From: Nitrosomonas sp.
Lineage (GTDB): Bacteria > Pseudomonadota > Gammaproteobacteria > Burkholderiales > Nitrosomonadaceae
Assembly (NCBI GenBank): GCA_021774195.1
Contig: JAJFJJ010000056.1
Span: forward strand, 1 to 58,112
DNA length: 58,112 nucleotides
Direction: 5' to 3'
The notes below the pieces were generated by a model. That model did not search any database. It was not told the origin of the DNA and was given only the letters and a program-made list of their open reading frames with translations. Positions within the stretch are counted from its first letter, which is position 1; every line of letters begins with the position of its first letter. The position numbers and the translations under genes were made by a program. This document shows positions 7,183-16,382 of this stretch, piece after piece.

Positions 7183-8574
7183 CTAGTGCCGCAAGCCACT
7201 AGGTTGCGCCGAAGGGCGCTTTTGCTCCAGTGGCTGCGGATCTAAAACTGCGACAGTTAGGCTGTCATCATTAAAGAATTTCTTGGCAACTTCACGAATT
7301 TGTTCTGCGGTAACTGATTGTAGTTTTTCTAAAATAACATCAATATCACGATGAGATAACCCGATACTTTCCATTCTTCCTATTTGCATCGCCTGTGCAA
7401 AAACCGAATCTAATTGATACACTTGCCCTGCCACGACTTGTGCTTTAACTCGGGATAATTCCGCTTCTGTTACGCCTTCGTCAACAACCTTTTTGATTTC
7501 ATCACGCAACGCTTGTTCCAGTGTTTCAACGGTTTGACCGGCGCTTGGGGTGGCGCTTAAGAAAAACATTCCAGGACCTCGAGCTGATGCGCCATAACCG
7601 GCACTTACCGAGGTTGCTATTTGGTTGCCGCGTACCAATGCTTTGTTTAATCTGGCTGATGCATGTCCATCCAGTACGCCCTCTAGCATTTCCAGCGCAT
7701 AAGGTTCCCAGTCTGTGGCCACATCCTTAATAACCGGCGCGTGGTAGCCCATCACGAGAAATGGCAACTCAGCCGGTGCTTTAACCGTAATTCGTTTTAT
7801 CCCCAATTGCGGTGGTTCTTGTTGTGGCTTTCGTTCGGCCAGTGATAAAACAGGGCGTGCTTTTATCGGACCGTAATGTTTTTTTGCTAAGGAATACACA
7901 TCTTGTGGGTCAACATCACCCACAATAACCAAAATAGCATTATTCGGCGTATACCACCGGTCATACCATTCTTGTGCATCCTGCACGCGCATATTTTCTA
8001 AGTCATTCATCCAACCGATTACCGGACGTTTGTAAGGATGTGTTTGGTAAGCAGCTGCCAACATCTTTTCATACAACAATGATCGTGCTTGATCATCTGT
8101 GCGGAGCCTTCTTTCTTCCATCACCACTTGAATTTCTTTTGAAAATTCTTCTTCCGTCAAAACCAGGTTATGCATACGGTCTGCCTCAAGTTCCATTACC
8201 AATGGCAAGTGACGTTTGTGAGATTGCTGATGATAGCCGGTGTAATCACGGCTGGTAAATGCATTTTCCCGTCCACCTGCTGCGGCTATTTTTCGTGAGA
8301 ACTCGCCTCTCGGAACTTTTTCAGTGCCTTTAAACATCATGTGTTCTAATGCATGTGCCACGCCAGTTACACCATTGAGCTCATCAATGCTGCCAGCCTG
8401 ATACCAAATTTGTGAAACGACAACTGGTGAACGATGATCTTCTTTTACAATCAGTTTCAGGCCATTGTCGAGCATGAACTCTTGAGTATTAGCGACCGCC
8501 ACAAATGGGGCGTGCAGTAAGATTACAAACAAAAACCAGCAATAAACTGGAAAAATACGATAAACAGTAATCAT
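7183..8574 (-). CDS. Secreted M16-family zinc metallopeptidase
   Basis: A 463-residue protein from the start chosen here, which gives a signal peptide (hydrophobic about residues 5-27, cut after AVA). The inverted zinc motif HxxEH is at 74-78 (HALEHMMFKG), and the third ligand is Glu153 or Glu154 in QVVMEERR at the expected spacing. The second half (from about residue 220) is the related non-catalytic repeat. M16B peptidases degrade peptides in the periplasm; many relatives are encoded as an active/inactive pair, but only one gene is present here. It is divergent from ftsY with 76 bp between start codons. The C-terminal tail is basic and poorly conserved. Confidence 0.92.
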   Translation of the reverse strand: MITVYRIFPVYCWFLFVILLHAPFVAVANTQEFMLDNGLKLIVKEDHRSPVVVSQIWYQAGSIDELNGVTGVAHALEHMMFKGTEKVPRGEFSRKIAAAGGRENAFTSRDYTGYHQQSHKRHLPLVMELEADRMHNLVLTEEEFSKEIQVVMEERRLRTDDQARSLLYEKMLAAAYQTHPYKRPVIGWMNDLENMRVQDAQEWYDRWYTPNNAILVIVGDVDPQDVYSLAKKHYGPIKARPVLSLAERKPQQEPPQLGIKRITVKAPAELPFLVMGYHAPVIKDVATDWEPYALEMLEGVLDGHASARLNKALVRGNQIATSVSAGYGASARGPGMFFLSATPSAGQTVETLEQALRDEIKKVVDEGVTEAELSRVKAQVVAGQVYQLDSVFAQAMQIGRMESIGLSHRDIDVILEKLQSVTAEQIREVAKKFFNDDSLTVAVLDPQPLEQKRPSAQPSGLRH

Positions 8575-8650
8575 TTTTACTAACCTAAATGTGAGTAAAC
8601 AGAATAAAATTGGGGTTTGAGAATTCAAATGTATACCAGAGACTACCAGA

Positions 8651-9805
8651 ATGTTTAGTTTTTTTAAATCCAAAAAGAAACCGGCAGAGCCGGAAACACC
8701 CACGAAAGATACAGAATCTGAGTTAATAGCTGAACCGGAAGCGACTGAAGAGGCTGCATCTCAACCTGAAGCAGTTTCGGAGCCAGTTTCGGAGCCAGTT
8801 TCTGAGCCAGCCCCAGAACCGGCTCCAGAACCAGCCCCAGAACTGGCCTCAGAGCCGGCTCCAGAACCTGAAAAAATCAGCTTTGCCAGCAAGCTCCGTT
8901 TAGGGCTTTCGCGTACCAGACAAAATCTGGGAAAACAATTAACCGGTCTGTTCAGCGGTGGCAAAATTGATGAAGAGTTATATGAAGAGTTGGAAACCAT
9001 CTTGCTCACTTCAGATGCTGGTGTTAATGCTACCACTCAGCTACTGGAGGATCTACGCAAGCAGGTTAAACGTGAAGACTTGACTGATGCTGCGCAGTTA
9101 AAAAAGGCGCTCCAGGAATCCTTAATTAAGATTCTTGAGCCACTTGAGAAACCGTTAGACATTACCACGCATGAGCCTTTTGTGATTATGATCACAGGCG
9201 TTAATGGGGTTGGTAAAACCACTTCCATTGGTAAGTTGGCAAAATACTTCCAATCTCAAGGCAAATCCGTGTTATTGGCTGCCGGAGACACATTCCGCGC
9301 TGCTGCACGTGAACAATTGATTGTCTGGGGGGAGCGGAACAATGTCACAGTTATTGCACCGGATAGCGATCCCAATAAAAAAAGTGATCCAGCCGCAATT
9401 ATTTTTGATGCCATTAACTCGGCGAAAGCACGTGGAATCGATATCGTGTTGGCAGACACTGCTGGACGTTTGACAACACAATTACATTTGATGGAGGAAA
9501 TCAAAAAAGTGAAGCGTGTGATCGGCAAAGCCATGTCCGATGCGCCTCATGAAGTATTACTCGTGCTAGATGCCAACACCGGACAGAACGCGGTTACTCA
9601 AGTACAGGCTTTCGATGAGGCGTTAGATGTCACGGGCTTGATACTGACCAAACTGGATGGCACAGCCAAAGGTGGTGTGGTTGCTGCGATTGCCGGTCAA
9701 TACCCGCAAGACCCTCCGGCTTTACGCTTTATTGGTGTTGGCGAAGGTGTCGATGACTTAAGGCCTTTTAATGCCAGAGCGTTTGTTGAAGCGATGTTCG
9801 ATTGA
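8651..9805 (+). CDS. ftsY: Signal recognition particle receptor FtsY
   Basis: A 384-residue GTPase that receives SRP-ribosome complexes at the inner membrane and passes them to the Sec translocon. The N-terminal A region (residues about 8-75) is highly acidic and contains a tandem SEPVSEP/PAPEPAPEP-type repeat. The NG domain follows: GVNGVGKTTSIGKLA (G1, about residue 182), DTFRAAAREQL, DTAGRLTTQ (G3), TKLDGTAKGG (G4) and the closing GVGEGVDDLRPF. No strong ribosome site precedes the ATG. It leads ftsY-ftsE-ftsX, the classic order in proteobacteria, and shares a short divergent promoter region with the M16 peptidase. Confidence 0.97.
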   Translation: MFSFFKSKKKPAEPETPTKDTESELIAEPEATEEAASQPEAVSEPVSEPVSEPAPEPAPEPAPELASEPAPEPEKISFASKLRLGLSRTRQNLGKQLTGLFSGGKIDEELYEELETILLTSDAGVNATTQLLEDLRKQVKREDLTDAAQLKKALQESLIKILEPLEKPLDITTHEPFVIMITGVNGVGKTTSIGKLAKYFQSQGKSVLLAAGDTFRAAAREQLIVWGERNNVTVIAPDSDPNKKSDPAAIIFDAINSAKARGIDIVLADTAGRLTTQLHLMEEIKKVKRVIGKAMSDAPHEVLLVLDANTGQNAVTQVQAFDEALDVTGLILTKLDGTAKGGVVAAIAGQYPQDPPALRFIGVGEGVDDLRPFNARAFVEAMFD

Positions 9806-9835
9806 TTGCTAACGTTCCCTAATAATGGATATGCC

Positions 9836-10489
9836 ATGATTCATTTCAAAAATGTTTCCAAACGATTTCCAGATGGTTACAGTGCATTAAATAACATTGA
9901 CCTCACTATTGAGGCTGGAGAAATGGTCTATCTTACGGGTCATTCAGGTGCAGGGAAAAGTACTTTACTAAAGCTGATTGCTGCAATTGAACGGCCTACT
10001 TCGGGCAGTATTTCAATTGGCGGACAAAATATTGCACAACTCAAGCCCAATGCAATGCCGTTTCTGAGACGTAAAATAGGCTTTATCTTTCAAGACCACA
10101 AACTGCTATTTGATCGCACTGCTTTTGATAACGTCTTGCTGCCACTGCAGATCAGCGGTTTTGACAACAAACTAGTTGCTGGCCGTGTCCGTGCCGCACT
10201 AGATAAAGTTGGTTTGCTAAAGAAAGAGGTGGCATTGCCAATTACTTTATCAGGTGGAGAAAGGCAGCGGCTGTGTATTGCCCGTGCCGTTGTACATCGG
10301 CCCGCCATCTTGATTGCAGATGAGCCAACCGGAAATCTTGATGCTGCCTATGCAAAAGATATTATGGGCCTGTTTCAATCATTTAATCAGGCCGGAGTAA
10401 CTGTTCTAATCTCAACCCATGATGCTGCGTTACTGGAAGAAACTAAGTGTCGTATTTTAGAACTTGAGCAAGGACGATTTGCAGCATGA
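9836..10489 (+). CDS. ftsE: Cell division ATP-binding protein FtsE
   Basis: A 217-residue ABC ATPase. The start MIHFKNVSKRFPDG is the conserved N-terminus of the family and lies 30 bases after the ftsY stop. Walker A is GHSGAGKST (about residue 36), the signature LSGGERQR and Walker B ILIADEP follow near residues 138 and 158, with the H-loop in ISTHD. FtsE pairs with FtsX at the septum and controls periplasmic murein hydrolases through EnvC-type activators. The stop codon overlaps the ftsX start (ATGA), so translation is probably coupled. Confidence 0.97.
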   Translation: MIHFKNVSKRFPDGYSALNNIDLTIEAGEMVYLTGHSGAGKSTLLKLIAAIERPTSGSISIGGQNIAQLKPNAMPFLRRKIGFIFQDHKLLFDRTAFDNVLLPLQISGFDNKLVAGRVRAALDKVGLLKKEVALPITLSGGERQRLCIARAVVHRPAILIADEPTGNLDAAYAKDIMGLFQSFNQAGVTVLISTHDAALLEETKCRILELEQGRFAA

Positions 10490-11397
10490 TCAAAGCATGG
10501 CTATCGCAACATTGGCGCGTATTTATATTTACATTGAAGCGCTTGGTTTCGACGCCGGTGACAAGCCTATTGAGTATTATCGTTATTGGTATTGCTTTTA
10601 GTTTGCCCGCCGGTATTTACATACTGACGGAGAACTTACAAAAAATTTCTGGTCAAACCGTTGGCTCACCACAAATGAGTTTATATCTCAAGCTGAGTGC
10701 CAATGAAAACGATATTAATGAGGTTAGGCAGCAACTTGAAGAAAATGAGCAGGTTATTCGTTATCAGTTTGTTCCGAAGCAGGTGGCGCTTCAGCAGTTA
10801 CAACAAAACAGCAGTCTTGCTGATGTGGCAAGTGGTCTAAAGTACAACCCGCTACCAGATGCATTTATTGTCGACGCTCAAGACTCGACAACCGAAGCGC
10901 TGAAACAATTACAGATCACATTACAAGAACGACCGGAAATTGATCATGTGCAATTTGACGCCGTTTGGGTTGAACGCTTGAATGCGCTGCTTGGATTGGG
11001 GCGTACTGTTGTGTTGTTGTTAGCCATTTTATTGAGTGTTGCAATTATTGCGGTTATGTTTAATACCATTCGATTGCAAATCTTGACTAAGCAGGAAGAA
11101 ATTGAAGTGTCCAGATTAATTGGTGCAACGAACAGTTTTATCCAACGCCCATTTCTTTATTTTGGCGCAACCCAGGGGCTTCTCGGTGGTATTGTTGCTT
11201 TATGTATCATTATGTTTTCAATACAAACAATGAATAACGAGCTGACGGAAATCGGCCGACTTTATACGCTTAATCTTCATTTGCAACAGCTTTCAACAGG
11301 GGATAATGTCAGTCTGTTAGCATTCTCAACTTGGTTAGGGTGGCTAGGTGCGCGTATATCCGTTGCTAGCCATCTGTGGCAAATCGAACCCAAATAA
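10486..11397 (+). CDS. ftsX: Cell division permease-like protein FtsX
   Basis: A 303-residue inner-membrane protein: one helix near residues 25-45, a large periplasmic loop (about residues 50-165, with the region that contacts murein hydrolase activators), then three further helices (about 175-195, 225-245 and 268-290). The sequence WVERLNALLGLGRT and IEVSRLIGATNSFIQRPF are typical. It transmits FtsE ATP hydrolysis across the membrane during division. The start codon overlaps the end of ftsE. The next gene, rpoH, has its own promoter. Confidence 0.96.
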   Translation: MIKAWLSQHWRVFIFTLKRLVSTPVTSLLSIIVIGIAFSLPAGIYILTENLQKISGQTVGSPQMSLYLKLSANENDINEVRQQLEENEQVIRYQFVPKQVALQQLQQNSSLADVASGLKYNPLPDAFIVDAQDSTTEALKQLQITLQERPEIDHVQFDAVWVERLNALLGLGRTVVLLLAILLSVAIIAVMFNTIRLQILTKQEEIEVSRLIGATNSFIQRPFLYFGATQGLLGGIVALCIIMFSIQTMNNELTEIGRLYTLNLHLQQLSTGDNVSLLAFSTWLGWLGARISVASHLWQIEPK

Positions 11398-11427
11398 AAT
11401 TTTGCATAATGGAACCTTCTGGGTGCG

Positions 11428-11457
11428 TTGGCACTCTTAGGGTGAGAGTGCTAGAAT
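11428..11457 (+). promoter_or_regulatory. CIRCE operator overlapping a sigma-70 promoter of rpoH
   Basis: TTGGCACTC, nine bases, then GAGTGCTAG (11428-11454) matches the CIRCE consensus TTAGCACTC-N9-GAGTGCTAA with one substitution in each arm. The left arm contains a -35-like TTGGCA and the right arm runs into a -10-like TAGAAT (11452-11457) at 18-bp spacing, so bound HrcA would block RNA polymerase. This predicts HrcA control of rpoH and thus a link between the two heat-shock circuits. No hrcA gene is in the window. Confidence 0.85.
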
Positions 11458-11510
11458 AGCGCTATAAATATTGCTAGTCTATTGATAGCACAAAAGATAA
11501 GGAGAATATT

Positions 11511-12365
11511 ATGACCAACGCTTTAACACTACCTGTAATGGGCGGCAGTCTTGAAAATTATATTCAATCGGCCAATTCTTTCCCTATTCTTTCCCAAGAG
11601 GAAGAAATCAGCTTAGCGCGTCGTTTACGAGATAACAATGATATCAATGCCGCTCAACAGCTGATCTTGTCACACTTACGATTTGTCGTGGCAATTGCCA
11701 GAGGCTATAAAGGTTATGGTTTGCCCCAAGCTGATTTAATTCAAGAGGGTAATGTTGGCATGATGAAGGCTGTTAAGCGTTTTGACCCTGAACGTGGTGT
11801 TAGGTTGGTGTCATTTGCGGTACATTGGGTCAAAGCAGAAATTCATGAATTCATTATGCGCAACTGGCGTTTAGTGAAAATTGCCACAACTAAACAACAG
11901 CGGAAGTTGTTTTTTAATTTACGCAGTATGAAGCAAGGTCTTGACACCATGAGCCCACAAGAAGTTGATGCTATGGCCGATAAACTGAGTGTTAAAGCTG
12001 AAGAAGTCGTCGAGATGGAGAAGCGTTTTAATGGCTCAGATATCTCATTAGAACCCTTATCAGATGACGATGAAGATAGCAATTATAGTCCAATCGCTTA
12101 TCTCACTGATGGCGCTGAACCATTACAAGAATTAGAATCCAAACAAGATCGTCGCTTGCAAGGCGAAAGTTTAAAACAATCATTAGATAGTTTGGATGAA
12201 CGTAGCCGACGTATTATTGAGGCACGCTGGTTAAGGGAAAAAGACACAGCAACATTACATGAACTAGCTGATGAAATGGGTGTTTCAGCAGAGCGTATCC
12301 GCCAGATCGAAGCGAAAGCAATCCAGAAAATGCGCGGTGTTATGACTGCTGATCTTGAAACATAG
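11511..12365 (+). CDS. rpoH: RNA polymerase sigma-32 (heat shock) factor RpoH
   Basis: A 284-residue group-3 sigma factor. Region 2 runs from LSQEEEISLARRLRD through HLRFVVAIARGYKGYGLPQADLIQ to FDPERGVRLVSFAVHWVKAEI; the stretch QRKLFFNLR is the RpoH box that separates sigma-32 from other sigma factors. Region 4.2 is TLHELADEMGVSAERIRQIE. It directs transcription of chaperone and protease genes. AAGGAG precedes the ATG. It stands downstream of ftsX with a CIRCE-overlapped promoter in the 113-bp gap. Confidence 0.98.
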   Translation: MTNALTLPVMGGSLENYIQSANSFPILSQEEEISLARRLRDNNDINAAQQLILSHLRFVVAIARGYKGYGLPQADLIQEGNVGMMKAVKRFDPERGVRLVSFAVHWVKAEIHEFIMRNWRLVKIATTKQQRKLFFNLRSMKQGLDTMSPQEVDAMADKLSVKAEEVVEMEKRFNGSDISLEPLSDDDEDSNYSPIAYLTDGAEPLQELESKQDRRLQGESLKQSLDSLDERSRRIIEARWLREKDTATLHELADEMGVSAERIRQIEAKAIQKMRGVMTADLET

Positions 12366-12403
12366 AAACCTTCCCGTTAATCACCCATCACGAATAGATT
12401 CTT

Positions 12404-12439
12404 TCGCCTGATGAACTCCGAAAAAAGTTCATCAGGCGA
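12404..12439. terminator. Hairpin between convergent rpoH and lipoprotein genes
   Basis: A perfect 14-bp stem (TCGCCTGATGAACT with its complement) and an 8-nt loop containing six A's on the plus strand. It is followed by TCTTT on the plus strand. Its position between two convergent genes suggests a shared terminator. Confidence 0.75.
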
Positions 12440-12464
12440 TCTTTGCGGTTATTAAGCAGTCTGA

Positions 12465-13103
12465 TTAGAAATCAACATCTAATGCACGTAGCGTTCCTTT
12501 GTCTAATTGACCAACTGCTAAATCATTTTGTGCTTGAAAGCTTTCTAATGCGGCCGTTGTTCTTGGCCCACTGAAGCCATCAACAGGACCCGGGTTGAAG
12601 CCTGCATCTGCCAATGCCTGCTGAACGCCCTTAATGATTTCTTGCGTTGCCACAACAAGCTCTGTCGAATCATCAACCAATGTTTCGATTACAGTTTCTT
12701 CAACAATTGCAGCAATTTCTTCAACTTCCTCTACAACGTCACTTTGTACCTCAGTGGATAACTCTTGAATATCCATAATGCTTTCTTCTGTTGCATCCAT
12801 GACGGCATCGGCCGTATCCTCGATGGCATCGGTTGCCTCGGAAATTTCTTCTTCACCTGCATCCAGAGCGTCGCTAACCGTATCCGAAAGCGTATCAAAC
12901 ATATCTGACACGGACTCTATGCCATCATCTATACTAGCAAAAGGCTCAATAGGCGCTTCTTCTACACTTTGAACTGGATCAATAGCAATTTCTTTGGTTT
13001 GATTATCTGTCTCTTCTGGCTCATCACCACAACCCGATAACAAGCCAACTGATAACAGTAGTACGGCACTAGTTGTTAAGGTGCTGATTTTTCTTAGCTT
13101 CAT
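12465..13103 (-). CDS. Acidic lipoprotein with C-terminal peptidoglycan-binding domain
   Basis: A 212-residue protein; the start is set by GGAGG seven bases upstream. A lipoprotein signal ends in LLSGC (about residues 22-26). The mature protein has a long Asp/Glu/Ala-rich stretch (about residues 30-145) likely to be an extended or coiled spacer, then a peptidoglycan-binding type-1 domain: VQQALADAGFNPGPVDGFSG, PRTTAALESFQAQNDL, and a final LRALDVDF. It is probably an envelope anchor joining a membrane to murein. The large acidic spacer is unusual for so short a protein. It is convergent with rpoH. Confidence 0.85.
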   Translation of the reverse strand: MKLRKISTLTTSAVLLLSVGLLSGCGDEPEETDNQTKEIAIDPVQSVEEAPIEPFASIDDGIESVSDMFDTLSDTVSDALDAGEEEISEATDAIEDTADAVMDATEESIMDIQELSTEVQSDVVEEVEEIAAIVEETVIETLVDDSTELVVATQEIIKGVQQALADAGFNPGPVDGFSGPRTTAALESFQAQNDLAVGQLDKGTLRALDVDF

Positions 13104-13321
13104 TGATACCCTCCGTAAGTATAAAAACAAAATCATTAATTGTGAAATTGCAAAGGTAAAATTAATTACCCTAATATGATAAATCGAAACGCTCTCAATG
13201 TTTTATCTAAATAAACAAAGAATTTCCTTTAATTCTAATTTCCAGACAATACAGATTAATTAATAACGCTTATAATCTGACACTCGTCACCATACAACCA
13301 TAATGCGATCAAGCTTAATTA

Positions 13322-15511
13322 ATGAAGGATCAGCCACCATATAAAAAAGACCTACGTTTAATCGGTGGTGGCCATAGCCATGTTACTGTGATCAAACAAT
13401 TAGGTATGAAACCTATTGCTGGCATCAGAGTCACGTTGATAAGCCATGATACACATACACCATATTCAGGCATGTTACCTGGATTAATTGCCGGTCACTA
13501 CAATTTCGAAGACTGCCATATTGACTTGCGTAAGCTCTGTCAATGGGCTGGTATTCAATTTATACGTAGTGAAGTGATGCACCTTGATCCTATAACAAAA
13601 AAAATCATCTGTCATCATTACCCATCGCTACGCTATGATTTATTATCCATTAATACCGGTTCTCAACCAGCACTGAATAAAATTAAAGGTGCTAACCAGT
13701 ACGGCCATGCCGTCAAACCGGTTAAGCAGTTTTTACATGACTGGCATCAGTGGTTGGAAAAGACCACTTCTCCCACAGATCCACAGCATATCGTCGTAGT
13801 CGGCGGCGGAGCAGCGGGTGTTGAAATACTGCTTGCCATGTATTTTAAGTTGCATCAGAGAACAACAATTAAGGCTCGTTTCACTTTAATCAGTGCAGAT
13901 CAGCAGATCTTGGCAACACACAATCAGCGCGTGCGGAATTTCTTCCAGGATCATATGCATTCACTGGATATCACGATTATCCATAACAAACATGTGATTT
14001 CCATTGATGAAAATCAATTAACCTTCAATGACAACAGCATATTAAATTATGATTTTGTTGCCTGGGCAATCAGTGCCGGTGCGCAATCTTGGCCTCAAGA
14101 AAGCGGTTTGCGCTGTGATAATAGCGGCTTTATTCAGGTTGATCAGTATTTGCGTAGTATTTCCCATCCAGATATTTTTGCAGTTGGAGATAGCGCTGCT
14201 TTCACGCCCACTCCGTTACCTAAAGCTGGCGTTTATGCGGTGCGACAGGGCCCCATTTTAGCCAAAAATTTATGTGCCGCATTACAACAACGCACACTAA
14301 AACCTTTCAAACCACAACAGCACTTTTTAAGTCTACTTACCACGGGTGGGCGTCATGCTGTTGCTTCAAAAGGGGCGCTGTTTACCAGCGGAAAATGGGT
14401 CTGGTATTGGAAGAATCATATTGATCGTGCATTTATGACACGTTTCAATCCCGCACCCATGGTGTTAAGCAAGAAAATAAAAAACGATGAAAACAACATT
14501 ATGCGCTGCGGCGGTTGTGGTGCCAAAGTTGGTAGCGGCATCCTAGAACAAGTTTTGTCGCAACTCGATATTCCATCCAGCCATGATGTTGTCAGTCTGC
14601 AAAAAGACGATGCAGCGATTATCAATCCGCCAATTGGAAAGCAATGGTTACAGTCGGTTGATTTTTTTAGAAGTTTTATTGATGATCCCTACTTGCTCGG
14701 TCAGATTGCCGCGATTCACAGCTTGGGGGACATTTACGCGATGGGCGGCACGCCCCACTCGGCATTGGTCACTGCCATTATCCCATATGGGGATCAGCCG
14801 ATTATGCAAGAAACCTTGCTACACCTCATGCAGGGCGTGATGAAAACGCTAACAGAAGAAAGTACCGCGCTCATTGGTGGTCATAGTGGTGAAGGGCCGG
14901 AATTAGCGGTTGGTTTAACCGTGAACGGTATATTAAAACCGGGCAGCGCATTAACCAAATCAGGATTGAAGCCGGGCGACAGCCTGATTTTAACCAAACC
15001 AATCGGTAGCGGTGTTTTGCTTGCTGCCAATATGGCTGCTCAATGCCGGGGAGACTGGCTTGATCAAGCCTTGAAGTATCTGTTGCAAAGCAACCGGCCT
15101 GCCGCAGAAATTTTCCGCGCCTATGCCGTACAAAGCTGTACCGACATTACCGGTTTCGGCTTGCTCGGACATTTGCAGGAAATGTTGCTCGCATCAAATT
15201 GTAGCGCATCCATTACACTTGATGCCGTGCCATTAATGGATGGTGCTGAATGGTGTAACGCACAGGGTGTGCAAAGCTCTCTTTTCTCCGCTAACAAACA
15301 AGCTATTCGTTGCCAGCAATATACTGGGCAACACCCCGCTTATGCCTTATTATTTGATCCACAAACTGCAGGTGGGCTACTGGCTGGAGTGTCTGCTGAA
15401 CAAGCTGATGACTGTATCCAAGCACTAAAAGAAACCGGCTACACTGCAGCCAAAATTGGTGTCGTTAGTGCGCAAAACACAGATACACTCATTACATTCA
15501 TTGAACATTAA
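13322..15511 (+). CDS. selD: FAD-dependent oxidoreductase fused to selenide, water dikinase (SelD)
   Basis: A 729-residue fusion. Residues 1 to about 380 are a two-dinucleotide-fold oxidoreductase resembling NDH-2-type enzymes: LIGGGHSHV near residue 13, YSGMLPGLIAGHY, VVVGGGAAGVE near residue 160, and DIFAVGDSAAF near residue 285. From residue 390 it is SelD: RCGGCGAKVG with Cys396/Cys399 and Lys402, KDDAAI, GDIYAMGGTP, IGGHSGEGPEL and the closing DPQTAGGLLAGV. SelD makes selenophosphate from selenide and ATP. In SelD the reactive residue is Cys or Sec; here it is Cys. The N-terminal half may supply or handle reduced selenium, which is inference. It leads a four-gene operon with an ABC importer. 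Confidence 0.95.
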   Translation: MKDQPPYKKDLRLIGGGHSHVTVIKQLGMKPIAGIRVTLISHDTHTPYSGMLPGLIAGHYNFEDCHIDLRKLCQWAGIQFIRSEVMHLDPITKKIICHHYPSLRYDLLSINTGSQPALNKIKGANQYGHAVKPVKQFLHDWHQWLEKTTSPTDPQHIVVVGGGAAGVEILLAMYFKLHQRTTIKARFTLISADQQILATHNQRVRNFFQDHMHSLDITIIHNKHVISIDENQLTFNDNSILNYDFVAWAISAGAQSWPQESGLRCDNSGFIQVDQYLRSISHPDIFAVGDSAAFTPTPLPKAGVYAVRQGPILAKNLCAALQQRTLKPFKPQQHFLSLLTTGGRHAVASKGALFTSGKWVWYWKNHIDRAFMTRFNPAPMVLSKKIKNDENNIMRCGGCGAKVGSGILEQVLSQLDIPSSHDVVSLQKDDAAIINPPIGKQWLQSVDFFRSFIDDPYLLGQIAAIHSLGDIYAMGGTPHSALVTAIIPYGDQPIMQETLLHLMQGVMKTLTEESTALIGGHSGEGPELAVGLTVNGILKPGSALTKSGLKPGDSLILTKPIGSGVLLAANMAAQCRGDWLDQALKYLLQSNRPAAEIFRAYAVQSCTDITGFGLLGHLQEMLLASNCSASITLDAVPLMDGAEWCNAQGVQSSLFSANKQAIRCQQYTGQHPAYALLFDPQTAGGLLAGVSAEQADDCIQALKETGYTAAKIGVVSAQNTDTLITFIEH

Positions 15512-15527
15512 TTTTTCTGGACAATAC

Positions 15528-16382
15528 ATGCCCCGTATTCTTATTATCTTGGCGCTGACTTTTTCAATTTCTACTTTTTCATTGGCGCAATCATTTGTCT
15601 TCACTGCCATACCGGACAACGATGAAACGCGATTGATCCAGCGCTTTAGTAAAGTGGCGGATTATTTAAGTGAAAAATTGGATGTGGAAGTGAAATATAT
15701 CCCAGTTAAATCCTATCCGGCTGCTGTCACGGCATTTCGTCACAAACAGGTGCAATTAGCCTGGTTTGGTGGCTTAACCGGTGTGCAGGCCAGACGCTTA
15801 ACACCGGGTGCTACCGCGATTGCACAGGGCTATGAGGATAAAAAATTTAAAAGTTATTTTATTGCCCACAGCAGCGCCAATTTAACAAAATCCGAACAGT
15901 TGCCCCAAGCATTATTCGGCAAAACGATGATCTTTGGTTCTAAAAGCTCCACTTCTGGTCGCCTGATGCCTGAACTGTTTTTACGCAGGCAACTGCAAGT
16001 AACGCCTGATGAAATTTTTTCACGTATCGGTTTTAGTGGCAATCATTCACGCACGATTGCGTTGGTTCAAAGTGGTGCTTATCAAGTAGGTGCGGTCAAT
16101 TATCAAGTCTGGGAACAAGAATTAGCAGAAGGCAAGATCGACCGCTCAAAGGTCGATATTTTTTGGATTACCCCCGAATATCCCGATTATCACTGGACGG
16201 TAAGAGGGGATCTGGATCGACAATGGGGAAAAGGCTTTACCAAAAAACTCCGCCGGGCTTTGTTGGAACTTAAAGACCCTGAGTTGCTTGCAGCTTTCCC
16301 CCGTTCAAGCTTTATTCCTGCCAGTGACAATGACTATGATCTACTGGAAGTCAGCGCGAAAGCCATCGGGCTGCTGGATTAA
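15528..16382 (+). CDS. PhnD-like ABC substrate-binding protein, probable selenium oxyanion binder
   Basis: A 284-residue periplasmic protein with a signal peptide (hydrophobic to about residue 20, cut near SLAQ). The fold is that of phosphate/phosphonate binders: FTAIPDNDETRLIQRFSKVADYL, then LAWFGGLTGVQAR, FGSKSSTSGRLMP, VGAVNYQVWE, and ITPEYPDYHWTV. The start codon is 17 bases after selD, and related binding proteins adjacent to selD have been classed as putative selenate ABC transporter components. By position I infer selenate or selenite as ligand rather than phosphonate; no C-P lyase genes are nearby. The stop overlaps the ATPase start (TAATG). Confidence 0.85.
   Translation: MPRILIILALTFSISTFSLAQSFVFTAIPDNDETRLIQRFSKVADYLSEKLDVEVKYIPVKSYPAAVTAFRHKQVQLAWFGGLTGVQARRLTPGATAIAQGYEDKKFKSYFIAHSSANLTKSEQLPQALFGKTMIFGSKSSTSGRLMPELFLRRQLQVTPDEIFSRIGFSGNHSRTIALVQSGAYQVGAVNYQVWEQELAEGKIDRSKVDIFWITPEYPDYHWTVRGDLDRQWGKGFTKKLRRALLELKDPELLAAFPRSSFIPASDNDYDLLEVSAKAIGLLD

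Noticed and set aside
8761..9036. Minus-strand ORF rich in Ser, Gly and Ala opposite ftsY
   Set aside because: It is the reverse reading of the FtsY acidic repeat and has no ribosome site.
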